A stretch of DNA of 64,000 nucleotides from Flaveria trinervia (GCA_025506515.1 CM046442.1:10491154-10555153); one strand, 5' to 3'. Positions 36,230 to 48,814 are shown, counted from the stretch's first letter. A program made the numbers and translations. The notes: a model not told the origin generated them from the letters alone.

Positions 36230-36400
36230 AACCAGTTCGGGAACTGGTTTGGCCGGAAAACCCGAAACCGGTTTGAGGCCCAAACCGGTTCAAACACGAC
36301 CCAACCCAGCGGTTCCTCCCCGGGCTTCCATTTTCAAAATTAAAACCGGTTTTTGAACCGAACCGGTTCCAACCCGGTTTTAAACCTAGTTTTCAAACAG
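36230..36400 (+). repeat. hAT subterminal repeats, left
   Basis: At least five ACCGGTT or AACCGGTTT words in both orientations within 170 bases (AAACCGGTTTGAGG, AAACCGGTTC, AAACCGGTTTTTG, GAACCGGTTCC). The cluster is mirrored at the right end (54700-54870). Confidence 0.8.
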
Positions 36401-37554
36401 GTTACCGTTGGGTAACGGCTAAATAGCCTTTTGTATCATTTTTGACCGTTTTTTTGTTTTTTACCATTATATCCCCACTAGGTTAGTATATATATGTATT
36501 TGATGTTTTGGTTGAATCACAACAACTTATAACACACACTACTCTCAAAAATCTCAAAAACGCTCTCATAAATACTTTTATTTTAAATGCTCTCCTCAAA
36601 AATCTCACAAATGGCTTCATCAAGTGCTTAATCATCCGTTGGTTGTGAAACGTCTTCAAGCAACATGATGGTAGCAATCCTTCCTACGAACAGGAACCTC
36701 GAAGTATGGTGCAATTATGATTTATGTCACATGGCTAGCGGTCCAAACAAGGCTCGTTGCAAGTTTTGTCATAAGTTTTTCATAAAAGATGCAAACACAA
36801 AGTTGAAAAACCATATTTCAAATAAATATTGTAAAGCGTTGAAAGATGAACCTTCTCAAGGTCAAGCTTTGATGACAAACAAAGGAAATATTTGGGCTTA
36901 TAACATTGATGCGGTTCGGGAGCAAATGACGCATTTTGTAATTCAAGAAAGCTTGCCATTCAAACATTTCGATAACGAACGTTTGACTTGACTCATTCAA
37001 CGAACTCTCCAACCATGTTACACAAATGTAAGTCGTGCTACTCTTCGAAGAGATTGTTTAAAAATGTAGAATAAAACTAAAATGTAAGGCCTCATTCCCG
37101 GGACACTTACAGTTGGCTCCTCATTGCGCATAAAACATATATTTACATTTGTATTTCATAAACATCACAGCGGAACATTTAAAATAATCTTTCATTTTCA
37201 TGTAAATGCTTTCGCAAGTTAATACAACATTCATTACAAAATGCAGTTTGTTCGCATTACAATGCAAAAAGATTAATCAAAAGAATGTCATCCCAAAAGA
37301 GCCGAGTAGCCGCCCGTGCTATCCTCAGCAATCATTACCTGCCAACTGAAAACACGTAAAAGTCAGCGTTGCTGAGTGAGTTCTAGTTTTATAAAAAACA
37401 TACTTTTCTATCGTTAAAACCGTTCTTTACTTTCTATCAAATCATACTGCACTTTACATTCATTCGTGACCATACAACATACATACACATCGATAATATA
37501 ATTATTATCTTCCATTACATTCATTAACTTCGTTCATTTTATACGTTCGTTCTC

Positions 37555-37900
37555 CCGAGTCTGTTGCGACAACAGAGTCGCTCACCTCATTAGCAATCCC
37601 ATCGATTGCACGCTATCCGAGTCTGTTGCAACCATAGGGTTGCTCCTCTCATTGCCAATCTCAACGATAGCACGCTATCCGAGTCTCTTGCAACAACAGG
37701 GTTGCTCACCTTATGGCAATCTCAACGATAGCATACTATCCGAGTCTCTTGCAACAACAGGGTTGCTCACCTCATGGGCAATCTTAACGATTGCACGCTA
37801 TCCGAGTCTCTTGCAACAACAGGGTTGCTCACCTCATGGGCAATCTCAACGATTGCATGTTATCTGAGTCTCTTGCAACAACAAGGTTGCTCACCTCATA
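37555..37900. repeat. 62-base tandem array in 3' LTR
   Basis: Five full units (37555, 37617, 37679, 37740, 37802; 61-62 bases each) and a partial sixth from 37864. The consensus begins CCGAGTCTCTTGCAACAACA, continues GGGTTGCTCACCTCATGG and ends ATTGCACGCTAT. Units 4 and 5 are most alike, unit 1 most diverged. Confidence 0.93.
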
Positions 37901-38339
37901 CATGTGCTTGCAAGCCTTTCCTTCGTTCATTCATCATTCAATAATGCATGCATTCTTACTTCATGTTCCTCTTTCATTATCTTTCACTTTACGTTACATA
38001 ATACTTCATTCATTCATTAACACGACACGAAAGCCACAAGAAAGATAAACATACATCATAATAAGGAACATATCATACACAGTCATCATCATCATACAGG
38101 GTGACATCATACATACATAACATGCATAAACATGCAACATCATCATCATCATGCCCAACATGCTCTCTAAGGTCTCAATCGTCATCTTACATGCTCTTAA
38201 GGGAACCTTTACGTCAAAACTTAGGTCTGCACTTTCCCCCGAAGTCAAAAGTCAAACTACACTTTCCTTCGAGTGCAACAGCCCTATTCGGGCGTATGGA
38301 CACCCTTCAGTCGCATGGCCTCCATACGACTGAACATCA

Positions 38340-38590
38340 TGTGAATGAACCAATGCGGATGAACACTCATGCGAATGAACACCCAATCGTGCGAATGGAC
38401 TAATGCGGATGGACCTCATGCGAATGGGACTAATGCGGATGAGCACTTATGCTACTCGACCTTCAATCGCATGACCTCCATGCGACTGGCCCTTCAATCG
38501 TACGAATGGACCCTCAATCGTACGAATGGACCTCAATCGTGCGAATGGACCTCGATCGTGCGAATGGACCCCAATCGCACCCTATTCCAC
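38340..38590. repeat. Short AATCGTGCGAATGG-type repeats in 3' LTR
   Basis: A roughly 19-22-base degenerate unit (TCAATCGTACGAATGGACC) occurs about ten times. Related arrays lie at 19660-19910, 51975-52150 and, in another LTR family, 50500-50950. Confidence 0.82.
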
Positions 38591-39195
38591 CGTATGGCCT
38601 CCATTCGGTCTCCAATCGGTCGCCTAGCCCTAGCTGATGCAGAATGCAGTTCCAGCCGAATGCAAACTGCCCTTTTCGACTTCCAAACTCATCTAAACCC
38701 ATTCTAAGCCCAAATCAACCATCCTAAACCTTAAGGATGCATACCACAACACCATACGAGCACACACAAGCCTAGAAACAAACTCTAAACGCATCACGCA
38801 CAACACACCCAAATGGGTCAAACACACACACATACAACAACGGGTTTTCTATGCTTTCCAGCCCTAAAATCGTTTGAAAACAAGTAAAAGTGGGGTCCTA
38901 GAACTCACACAAAAGACACCAAGAAGTAGAGCTTCGGTTTGACTCGCTTCTCAACGATTTTGGCCACTCGAACCAACCCGAACCAACACTTCTTCCTCTT
39001 TTCTTCGTTTCTCTCTTCTCCTCTCTTTTTCTTGGCTGAAATGTGAGTGTGTGGGGAGAGTATGGCTGCCCTCTCCCTACAAATATCACCATATTTTCAA
39101 CTTTCTTCGTTGGCGAGTTTGGTCCCTCAACTTTGAGATTTATTTCTTTTTCTTCTGTCGTCGGCTTCAAAATAGATAAATAACCGGGTGTTACA

Positions 39196-39212
39196 AGTCC
39201 ACCCCCCTTAAA
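39196..39212 (-). other. Polypurine tract
   Basis: The minus strand reads TTTAAGGGGGGTGGACT directly before the 3' LTR start TGTAACA. This is the plus-strand priming site. Confidence 0.85.
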
Positions 39213-39234
39213 TAGGTTTCGTCCCCGAAACCTG

Positions 39235-42200
39235 TTATTCCTCGAACAAGCATGGGTAATGCTGTCTCATTTCTTCCTTAGTCTCCCACGTTGACTCGGA
39301 TCCCTTCCTGTGCTTCCACTGTACACGCACAAGAGGAACCACTTTATTTCTCAGCCTTTTCTCTTTTCGATCGATGATTGCCACTGGTTGCTCCACATAA
39401 TTGAGTCGTTCATCTACTTCGATATCCTCTAGTGGAACAATCATATCTTCCTATGCCAAGCACTTCCTTAGATGAGATACATGGAATGTCAGGTGAATTC
39501 CACTTAACTCATCCGGTAACTCCAGTCTATAGGCCACCTCTCCTACTCGAGCGATGATTCGAAAAGGGCCTATATACCTTGGGCTCAACTTGGCCCGCTT
39601 TCTGAATCAGATAATGCCCTTCTAAGGTGAGACCTTCAACATAACCCTGTCACCCACCTGGAACTCAATCAGTCTGCGTCGTTTATCAGCATACGACTTC
39701 TGTCTATCTTTGGCTGCCTTCATGAAGGCCTTGATCTTTTCAAGCTTCTCAGTCGTAGCCTTGATTACCTCGACGCTCCCCAATTCCTTCTGACCAATAT
39801 CACCCCAACAAACGGGTGTTCTGCATCTCTTACCGTATAGCATCTCATATGGTGGCATACCAATGCTGGCATGATAGCTGTTGTTGTATGAGAATTCGGC
39901 TAACGGTAGGTGGTCATCCCAACTTCCCCCAAAATCAATCACGCATGCCCGAAGCATGTCTTCCAGTGTCTGAATGGTCTTTTCTGACTGACCATCAGTT
40001 TGGGGATGATAAGCCGTGCTAATATGTAACCTCGTCCCCATAGCGTCGTGGAATTTCTTCCAAAATTTAGATGTAAACCGGGTGTCGCGATCAGACACAA
40101 TAGACACCGGCACACCATGATGAGTTACAATTTCCTTGATGAACAGATCAGCCAACCTCTCAGATGAATATGTGTCACAGATCGGTAGGAAGTGAGCACT
40201 CTTCGTCAAATGGTCCACAATCACCAATATAGCATCATACCCTTTCGGAGTACGCGGAAGCTTCGTAATGAAATCCATGGTGATGTGCTCCCACTTCGAT
40301 TCCGGTATATCCAAAGGTTGGATCTTCCCATACGGCTTTTGATGCTCGACCTTCACCTGTAAGCAAGTAAGGCACTTACTCACATACTCCACCACATCGT
40401 GCTTTACACCCGGCCACCAATAATCCTTCTTGATATCTTGGTACATTTTCGTGGCACCTGGATGAATGGAGTATCGAGTCTTGTGAGCTTCATCCATGAT
40501 CTTCACTCGTAGATCCCCAAAACGAGGAATCCATACCTGTCCAAATTGGGTTTTAACACCAAGGGTGTTTTCGCCCAATTCCCTAACCAGAACTCTCATC
40601 CTTTCAGAGTTAAGATGATCTTCTTTTAATGCCTCATCTTGAAACTCTTTAACTTGCTTCATCACATCAGAGGTCATGATTAGTTGATAAGCTTTCACCC
40701 GAATCAGCTCGAGCCTCTCTTTTCGACTAAGGGCATCAGCCACCATATTGGCCTTGCCCGGATGGTAGTGGATCTCACAATCATAATCCTTTATAAGTTC
40801 CAACCACCGTCTCTGCCTCATGTTCAGATCCTTCTGTGCGAAGAAGTACTTCAAGCTCTTGTGGCCAGTGAAAATGATGCACTTCGTCCCGTAAAGATAG
40901 TGCCTCCAAATCTTTAGTGCAAAGACCACGACTGCTAGCTCCAAGTCATGAGTAGGATAATTGACCTCATGAACCTTCAACTGTCGGGATGCATAGGCTA
41001 TAACCTTTCCTCTCTGCATTAACACACACCCCAACCCCGAGTAGGAAGCATCAGAATAAACCACCAGATCTTCGCTTCCATCAGGTAATGACAGAACATG
41101 AGCTTGAGTCAATCCCGCCTTCAATTCTTCAAACGCCTTCTCTTGAGCCTGACCCCATACAAACTTTACATCTTTTCGGGTCAACTTAGTCAGTGGAGAA
41201 GCGATCTTGGAAAAGTCTTGAATAAATCTTCTATAGTAGCCCGCCAAACCCAAGAAGCTACAAATCTCGGATGGCGTCTTCGGTGACTTCCATTGCATAA
41301 CCGCCTCCACCTTTGCCGGGTCCACCATGATCCCATCAGGATTCACCACATGACCCAAGAACTAAACTTCACACAAACAAAATGCACACTTAAAGAATTT
41401 TGCATACAACTTCTCCCTCCTCAATGTCTCCAGAACCTCCCGAATGTGACCGCCATGCTCAATCTCACTCTTCGAATAAATCAGGATATCATCAATAAAC
41501 ACAATCACTGATTTATCCAACATAGGCCGACACATACGGTTCATCGGATCCATAAAAGCAGCTGGCGCATTGGTCAAACCAAAAGACATGACAAGAAACT
41601 CGTAGTGACCATAGCGCGTGCGAAAAGCTGTTTTAGGGATATCTTGTTCTTTTACCTTCAGCTGATAGTAACCAGATCGAAGATCTTTCCTTGAAAACAA
41701 ACTGGCACCCTGAAGCTGATCAAACAAATCATCAATTCTCGATAAGGGGTATCGGTTCTTTATCGTTAACTTGTTCAGTTCGTGGTAGTCAATGCACATC
41801 CTCGTACTACCGTCCTTCTTCTTTACAAACAGGACCGGAGCACCCCAAGGAGAGATATTCGGTCTAATGAACCCCTTATCAAGCAGCTCTTGCAACTGCT
41901 CCATCAACTCTTTCATCTCTGTCGGAGCCAATCGATACGGTGCCTTGGCAATAGGTTGGGCACCCGGTATCAGATCAATCTGAAACTCCATCTCACGGTC
42001 AGGTGGCACTCCTGATAAGTCTTCTGGGAATACGTCTGGAAAGTCACACACAACCAGTACATTAGATAGTTGTGGTGTTGGCGTATCCACATCCTTTACA
42101 TAGGCCAAGTAAGCACTACATCCACGCCTCATACACTTTCCCACCACCACTATCAAAATCACTTTCGAAATCGTAGTAACCCGATCACCATAAACCATTA

Positions 42201-42845
42201 CCAAACTCCCGCCAGGCGCTATCAACCGAATCATCTTCTTGCGACACACAATGTTCGCCTCGGAGTCCGCCAGCCAATCCATCCCAAGTACCAAATCGAA
42301 ACCACCTAAGGTCATCACAAACGGTCTAACAGGAAACTTATGACCCTCAAGTTCCACGTCACAGTTCTCTATCATTTCAGAAATCCTGGTAGACTTACTT
42401 ATGGCAGTTTCTACATCAAAGGGCACATCAACACGTCTACTACTAATAGGAAACTTAGCATAGAAAGCAGCAGAAATAAAACTTTTACAGGCACCCGAAT
42501 CAAATAACACAGAAGCTAAAGTTTGGTTCACCAGAAACGTACCGGACACGTCATCAGGGTCCGTCCTAGCTTCCTCCTGTGTCATGGTGAATGCCCTGGC
42601 GCTCGCCCTTGGTCCTTCACCTCCTGCCTTCTTCACCCCAGAACTCTCAGCCCTTGGCTTCTTGCAATCCCTACTCATGTGACCCTCTTCACCACAATTA
42701 TAGCATCGGACCGCACGACAGTCCTTGGCTATATGCCTCGGCTTCCCATATTTGAAGCACACATTCAACCCCAGCCTACATTCCCCGCTATGTTCTCTCC
42801 CACACCTACCACACTTCTTTATACCAACACCCGATGCAACCACAT
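39235..42845 (-). pseudogene. Gypsy gag zinc finger, protease, RT, RNase H, integrase, chromodomain
   Basis: Minus strand, in order. Finger CGRCGREHSGEC; knuckle one CFKYGKPRHIAKDC (second Cys changed to Tyr); knuckle two CYNCGEEGHMSRDC. Protease LFDSGACKSFIS (about 42513). RT KKKDGSTRMCIDYHELNKL, FIDDILIYS (about 41490). TAG at 41362-41364 replaces a Gln codon before FLGHVVNPDG. RNase H VVYSDASYSGLGCVLMQ. Integrase WWPGVKHDVVEYVSKCLTC, TMDFITKLPRTPKGYD, SDRDTRFTS and HPQTDGQSEKTIQ. A stop at 39622-39624, another about 15 bases on, and one near 39450 break the tail. The final 69 residues (39444-39235) resemble a chromodomain: VPLVRVQWKHRKGSESTWE. About six lesions; the domain order is complete. 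Confidence 0.92.
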
Positions 42846-44760
42846 GCCCGAGAAATTCCACTTCTCGGATCCAGAAGTCGCATTTTGAGAATTTTGCGTA
42901 TAATTTCTCGTTCTTGAGTAGTTCCAAAATTAACTTTAAATGTTGTTCATGCTCATCCTTGGTTCGTGAATATATCAAAATGTCATCAATGAAGACGATC
43001 ATAAATTTATCCAAGTAGGGTTTGCATACTCTATTCATGAGATCCATGAATACAGCTGGCGCATTGATTAAACCAAATGGCATGACCATGAACTCATAGT
43101 GGCCATAACGAGTTCGAAATGCGGTCTTGGGGATATCTTCCTCTTGAATTCGTAATTGGTGATATCCCGAACGCAAGTCAATCTTCGAGTAGTAACTAGA
43201 TCCCTGAAGTTGGTCGAATAAGTCGTCGATTCGAGGGAGGGGGTACCGGTTCTTAATGGTGAGTTTGTTTAACTCCCGGTAGTCGATACACATTCAAAAA
43301 GATCCATCCTTCTTCTTAACAAATAACATTGGGGCTCCCCAGGGTGAGAAACTTGGTCTTATGAATCCTTTATATAACAATTCTTGTAATTGATTAGACA
43401 ACTCTTGCATCTCTGATGGTGCTAATCGGTATGGGGATCATGCTACTGGAGCAGCTCCGGATACCAAGTCATTTCGAAATTCGACTTGCCTTTGAGGTGG
43501 AAGTCCGGGCAAGTCCTCAGGAAAGACTTTCGGATAGTATCGCACGATGGGTATATCCTCGATTCTTCTCTCTTCGGTTTGCTTCTCCACTATGTGCGCC
43601 AAGATTGCATGATAGCCCTTTCACAAGTACCTTCGAGCCTTCATACAAGAAATGATCCTTAACACCATACCATACTTTTCTCCTTGAATTGATATGGTGT
43701 CTCCATTGGTCCAGTCGGCTAGGCATCCACTCCCACTAACGAACGTCAATTCTGCGTCTTTTGGGTGCAAGCTCAGGCTCATCAGTACAGTCTCGAAAGG
43801 GTTTGGCAGTATGGATAGGAATATGAACCTGCTTCCTAGGAGTGTGTGCAAGAAGCACACTCCCAGGGCGAGCACGATAGCGACGGAAAGAGAGCGGTGG
43901 TACATCTGGACTAAAGATACGGTGGGTGTCCATAGCCACCGGCTCGGGACAAGCAGCTATAGGGGTGGGGTCGGTAGGCTCGGGAGCGAGGTGGAAGGGG
44001 TTAGGGTCTACTAGAAGAGTCGGGTCAGAGGGTTGAGGAATCAAGTCAAAGGGCTGGGTAATAGGATTCACAGGGTGAGAGGTGGGGTCACTAGACTGGG
44101 GGATGGCCTCGGAGGGCTCTAGGTCAGAAGCGACCGGGTTGAAATCGGCCGGGTCAGAATCGTCCGAGTTGGAATCGATCGAGTCGGAGTCGGCCGGGTC
44201 GGAGTCGACCGGATCGGTATCGGATGTCTGGAAAACTATGTCAATGGACTCCGAATCTAGGTCAAATACCTCTGTGTCAGCAGGCTGCAGGGTGGGATCT
44301 ATGGCCTCGGGAGTGGGGTCGACTGGCTAAGGATAAGTAGTGATTGGAGCAGACTGTAGGGATGGCTCAACAAATATATGAGACATGGTCAGTGGAACGA
44401 CCATCGGGAATTGCGGTCCGATGATATGCATGACTCCCGGGACAAGATCCTCCGGGAGGTCGGCATGAATATCGGGTGTACACGCCCACCAATAAGTGCC
44501 TGGAGGAGAAGGAGGTAGTCCAGAGAACCGAGTCGAGGATAATGCCTCCAAGGCGCCAGGTGTGGGGTCAGGAGTAGGTTTGGTGACATGGACAACAGGT
44601 GGCGTAGGGGTCTCGGTTTCAGTAGCACCAGTCGGCTAAATCAAAGCATCAGGAGTAGAAGTTAGGAGGACAGATGTGGATCCTGCAGAAGAGGTCGAAG
44701 ATGTGGCTCGTACTCCTCATCCGAATCAAAAATGTAAATCGGCATCGATGCTGAAGACAT
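42846..44760 (-). pseudogene. Nested Gypsy gag N-terminus and RT fragment
   Basis: Starts ATG at 44760: MSSASMPIYIFDSDEEYEPH, with a stop after about 32 residues. Pro/Thr-rich, shifted gag sequence follows to about 43740. An internal deletion then leads into the linker before RT: SIQGEKYGMVLRIISCMKAR, VRYYPKVFPEDLPGLPP, with stops at about 43440 and 43295. From 43293 the RT is open: MCIDYRELNKLTIKNRYPL, DLRSGYHQLRIQEED, VFIDDILIYSRTKDEHEQH, FWIREVEFLGHVV. Near 42846 the frame passes without a stop into the zinc finger of the host element, giving one 643-residue chimeric frame (43293-41362). Confidence 0.85.
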
Positions 44761-44886
44761 CTCTATGACAAGGCAATACACAAGTACAATTTATATAAGT
44801 TAAGTTAATGCAAAATGTACTAAAGTAATGCAATGAGCTACGGTTATAGACTAGGCTCACTAAATGCAACCTAATTCCCTATAACC

Positions 44887-44902
44887 ATGGCTCTGATACC
44901 AA
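44887..44902 (-). other. Primer-binding site of nested Gypsy (tRNA-iMet)
   Basis: The minus strand reads ATTGGTATCAGAGCCAT, two bases from the LTR end at 44905. Confidence 0.9.
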
Positions 44903-44904
44903 TC

Positions 44905-47759
44905 TGTCACACCCCCAAACCACAGCGGTTTCCCGCGGGGTGCGAACATCATGATTTCATAGTCACTGATCGACCACTACATGGTTTTGTAAAACATACA
45001 TCTCAAATAAGTTTAAAATACATCATTGTTCAGAGTTAAATTTGCGAAAGCAATAGTAATAAGGTAAATTGTTTCAAAACATGACAATTACGAAAATGAA
45101 TGTCCCAAACAGCATGAATGGCCCTAAACATGAGATGTTCCATGCTAGCTTAACTTGGTGCATCTATCAATTACCTGAGAAAACATGCATGAAAAATGTC
45201 AACATAAAGTTGGTGAGTTCACAGGTTTGAAAGTAATAGTAAACAGTGTAATGGACCACAAATCTTTCCATGATTTGATTGTTGATCATACAATACTACA
45301 ATATTATATAAGCACCGCAACCGAAGCTAGACTGTAACTGTAACAAATTACCCCTACCCATGCCTACCGTAAGCATGAGTGTGAACAGGCTAATAATGCA
45401 CCGTTTAGACATCCAGTCAAGATTAGGGTAATAATCCGGGTGGGGGTAGTCAAACCCAATAGTACTATCCATGATTACCTCGCTTTGGGAAATAAACTAA
45501 CGGTCCGATAACAGGGGACTTTATACGGTAAGTAAACAACTTATATAACATGTGAAATCATTAACAAGTAAATGTGTCCAGGAAAATAGTAATTTGCATG
45601 TAATCTCCCCAAAAGGAAAATAAGTAAAATGGGGCCGTGAAACTCACCTGTAATGCACGCGTGAATTCTAGCAATAGTCTGTACGTATGATTGGTCCAGG
45701 AATCTCCTAAACAAATTCACAATATATTCATGAGGTCATGATTACTAACCCAGATGGTCATGCATAACTCATCCACAAAGTTAGTTTTGAAAATGTCACT
45801 TGACTAATTAGACACGTCGAGTCGTAAATGTTTTATTTAGATTCTTGTCTTCATATCTATCTTCCTAAAAGTACATAATGTATTAAATGTGTTTTATATG
45901 AAGTATAATGGTATTATACTTTCCATGTGTATGATTTTCCCTTTTTTTATCAAATATCTTCAAAAGTTTACTTTATATAAATATGGGCATTTGACCGAAT
46001 CAAAGGGATTTTTGGGTTTGGTTGTCATCCTCTTTTCATGATACAAACATTTTTTATAAAATCTGATATTTTTACCATATTTAGATCTATGTCTTAGGAT
46101 TCCAAAAAGGTATAGCTTGCAATATGTATCTAGGTTTAAGTCCCTCGAAATGGGTCATGAAGCAACAGATGTCAGTGCAGCATTTTTCTGTACATGTCCA
46201 GGGATTTCACCTTTTTGAGGGGTCAAACCTTACATTCACAAATAGAACCTATAGTACTTTTAAACCTAACACTTTAAGCTAAGTTACCATAGAAGGAAAA
46301 TCTCCATTTGGTTACTTTAAGAATAACTTATGCCTCAATCTTTCAGCCCTATCTATTCTGCCAAAAATTCAGGTTCAACACCTTAATCATGTTTGCACGT
46401 TTTGGATAGATTATAGTCATCTAAATATTTCAAGGTTGGATGGGTTATAAGCTAGACATCCTAAGGTTAATGTTAGGCTCAAGAAACTGTTCATTTGACC
46501 ATGTTTAGGTCGAGTTATGGTGTCGAAAACATAGAACATGAATCTGCCAGAAAATGTCTTACATGTTTTGTTACTTTTTAAACTTTGCTAGAGCACTTTT
46601 GGATGAGTTAGTGAATATGAACATATCATGATGGTGTATCGAAGATTAGAAACAAAGTGCTAACCTTAAACAAGCAAGGAGAAAGAGATGGTAGTCTTGA
46701 AATGCAAGAAAAGAAGATTTGATCCTTTGAACTAAGAACCAAACAAGAAATAGGTGGGGAAGATGTTGTAGGATGCTTGAAAGCTTCAAAAATCACTTGA
46801 TCTTCAACCAAAGGCACTTGAATCACCCAAGATTTGAAGGAAATAAGTTGAAAATCAAATGGAGTGGTTGTAGGAGTGTCTTGGCCGAATTTTAGAGAGG
46901 GAGAAAGAGAGAAGATGAGTGTGATGTGTTGGTGTAGTTGAAGTGAAGGGTGCATGTCTTTTATAACACTCAATCCTTTTTAAGTGTAAAGTTCTTGGAG
47001 CATGGGCTCCTATTCACGGTCAAAGGATGGGAAAATGGTGTTCCAAGAGTGGTAAGGTAGACATGTTGCTTTAACACATCAAAAGAGAGGCTTCATGAAT
47101 ATGGCAAGTTGTGTTTTGTCAAATCTTGTAAGTTTTGTGAGCTTTATTGGGAAGGAGGTGGAAGAGTAATGTGGTGGTGGCTTGGATGACCACATGCATG
47201 GGAAGGGGGGGGTTTGGTTTTCATATTTTGTGTAGTATTGGGTATTTAGGTGGTATTTGTTGCACCATAGGTATTTTTACATATTTTTATATTTTTACTT
47301 TTTACTTTTTAAAATGCATTAGGATATTGTAACAACTTGCATTAGGATATATAAATATTGATGGTATGTTAATGATGCATCATGTAGTTAGTAGGTCCGT
47401 TAAAAGGATTCGTTCCGGGTAAAATATTAATTTACGTGATTAGGTTTATTTATAAATTTAAGATTTTCCAGTGTATTTAATTTGGAATCTAAAATACTTT
47501 GAAACAATTTAAAGTATTTATTAGTACACATATATTAATTATCACCAATGTTCGTGTGTGCCGGTTGTATCGCATCTATAAATGATAATTGCGTCGAATC
47601 ACCAATGCATAAAATGTAATGCTTGAAATTTTGCAATATATGAAATTTTGAATGCATGAAACGACTTCAATAATTGAAATTAATTAAAAATCAAGTATTA
47701 TAGATGTAATTATAACCAAGTCAAGGTCGGGTATTGACCTGAAATTGCCGGTTGTCACA
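44905..47759 (-). repeat. 5' LTR of nested Gypsy
   Basis: 2855 bases, plus-strand ends TGTCACACCCCC and CCGGTTGTCACA. A TATA box (minus TATAAAAG, about 46958-46965) is followed by a CT-rich leader on the element strand. A 115-residue open frame at 46973-46626 starts in this leader; I see no domain in it. Near 45171-45230 it carries the block ACCTGAGAAAACATG...TTGGTGAGTTCACAGG shared with the other LTRs. Confidence 0.88.
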
Positions 47760-47999
47760 CTTGATCACTTCGGTCATCACAGATGGTAGGATCGTCTGCA
47801 TAACCTGATGAACTTCTTCCACCACAGCCTCCTTTACTGAGGCTCTCAGATTGGCACTCTCGTCGCTACCCTCCGGATGAGGGGTCTCTGGTTCTTCATG
47901 AACCACCTTCTCAACTCTGGGTCTCCCTCTTTTAGGTCGCGGTTCAGCACCATGACCTCCACCCCATGAAGCTTTCGAAGATCTACCACCGACCATCAT
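47760..47999 (-). pseudogene. Gag N-terminus of outer chromodomain Gypsy
   Basis: Minus strand from the probable start MMVGGRSSKASWGGG (47999): a basic stretch EPRPKRGRPRVEKVV, an acidic stretch, then a helix VKEAVVEEVHQVMQTILPSV ending VMTEVIK at the nested LTR. A run of basic residues followed by a helical segment is typical of this lineage. The remaining 12 residues of the frame are LTR sequence of the insert. Confidence 0.8.
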
Positions 48000-48329
48000 A
48001 CGCACACTAAAAGATTCAAACACCAACACGGTCATTCAAGGGAACAGCTTAGTTTATGTCAAGTATAGTAAGTCCCTAATTATAGTGGCCAGTTATGATT
48101 AGCCACTTACTTTACTCTTCATACCCCAAGCATTACCTGTCCTGACTACATCAGTATTTAAACCTACATACAACACATAACCACATACCATGCGCACATA
48201 AAACCTGATAACTTTACGAAAATACCTGATGGCACGCAGCTACTCAGATTGGCATCCCTTCCCTTTCCATCCCATTCTCAGTTTAAGTTAAGATTTATTT
48301 TGAAAATTTACCCATTTCACTTAAACTTT

Positions 48330-48344
48330 GGCTCTGATACCAAC
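48330..48344 (-). other. Primer-binding site of outer Gypsy (tRNA-iMet)
   Basis: The minus strand reads GTTGGTATCAGAGCC directly next to the 5' LTR end at 48346. Confidence 0.92.
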
Positions 48345-48814
48345 TTGTAAGGCCCCGTTCCCGGGACACTTACAGTTGGCTCCTCATCGCACATAAAACA
48401 TATATTTACATTCGTATTTCATAAATATCGTAGCAGAACATTTAAAATAATCTTTCATTTCCATGTAAATGCTTTTGCAAGTTAATACAACATTCATTAC
48501 AAAACGCAGTTTGTTCGCATTACAATGCAAAAACATTAATCAAAAGAATGCCATCCCAAAAGAGCCGAGTAGCCACCCGTGCCATCCTCAGCAATCATTA
48601 CCTGTCAACTGGAAACACATAAAAGTCAATGTTGCTGAGTGAGTCCTAGTTTTATAATAAAACATACTTTTCTATCGTTAAAACCGTTCTTTACTTTCTA
48701 TCAAATCATACTGCGCTTTACATTCATTCGTGACCATACAACATACGTACACATCGATAATATAATTATTATCTTGCATTACATCGTTAACTTTCGTTCA
48801 TTTTATACGTTCGT

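Larger units (their letters stand above)
37083..39195 (-). repeat. 3' LTR of chromodomain Gypsy
   Basis: 2113 bases, plus-strand ends TGTAAGGCCT and GGGTGTTACA. It contains a 62-base tandem array (37555-37900) and a block of short AATCGTACGAATGG repeats (38340-38590). The right edge abuts the polypurine tract (plus strand AGTCCACCCCCCTTAAA). Confidence 0.93.
42846..47759 (-). mobile_element. Second Gypsy element, truncated, nested in gag of the first
   Basis: Minus strand: 5' LTR 47759-44905, tRNA-iMet primer site, gag N-terminus from 44760, a jump to the protease/RT linker near 43700, then RT to about 42850, where it ends abruptly against gag of the host element. There is no RNase H, integrase or 3' LTR. 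It entered the host gag after VMTEVIK (47760). The host gag core between VMTEVIK and the zinc fingers is missing too, so one deletion probably removed the 3' part of the insert and the host gag core together. Confidence 0.85.

Noticed and set aside
37555..37900. CRISPR-like array of regular repeats
   Set aside because: Units are contiguous with no unique spacers, and the context is a plant LTR.
37640..38048. Repeated peptide frames across the 62-base array
   Set aside because: The repeats are DNA-level tandem units; 62 is not a multiple of three, so the reading changes frame from unit to unit.
43694..44330. Plus-strand frames with Ser/Glu-rich repeats (ESAGSESTGS-like)
   Set aside because: Antisense to the proline-rich gag N-terminus of the nested Gypsy; no promoter or domain.
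46626..46973. 115-residue minus-strand frame that could be a small gene
   Set aside because: It starts right after the TATA box inside the 5' LTR and has no recognisable domain; best seen as LTR leader.
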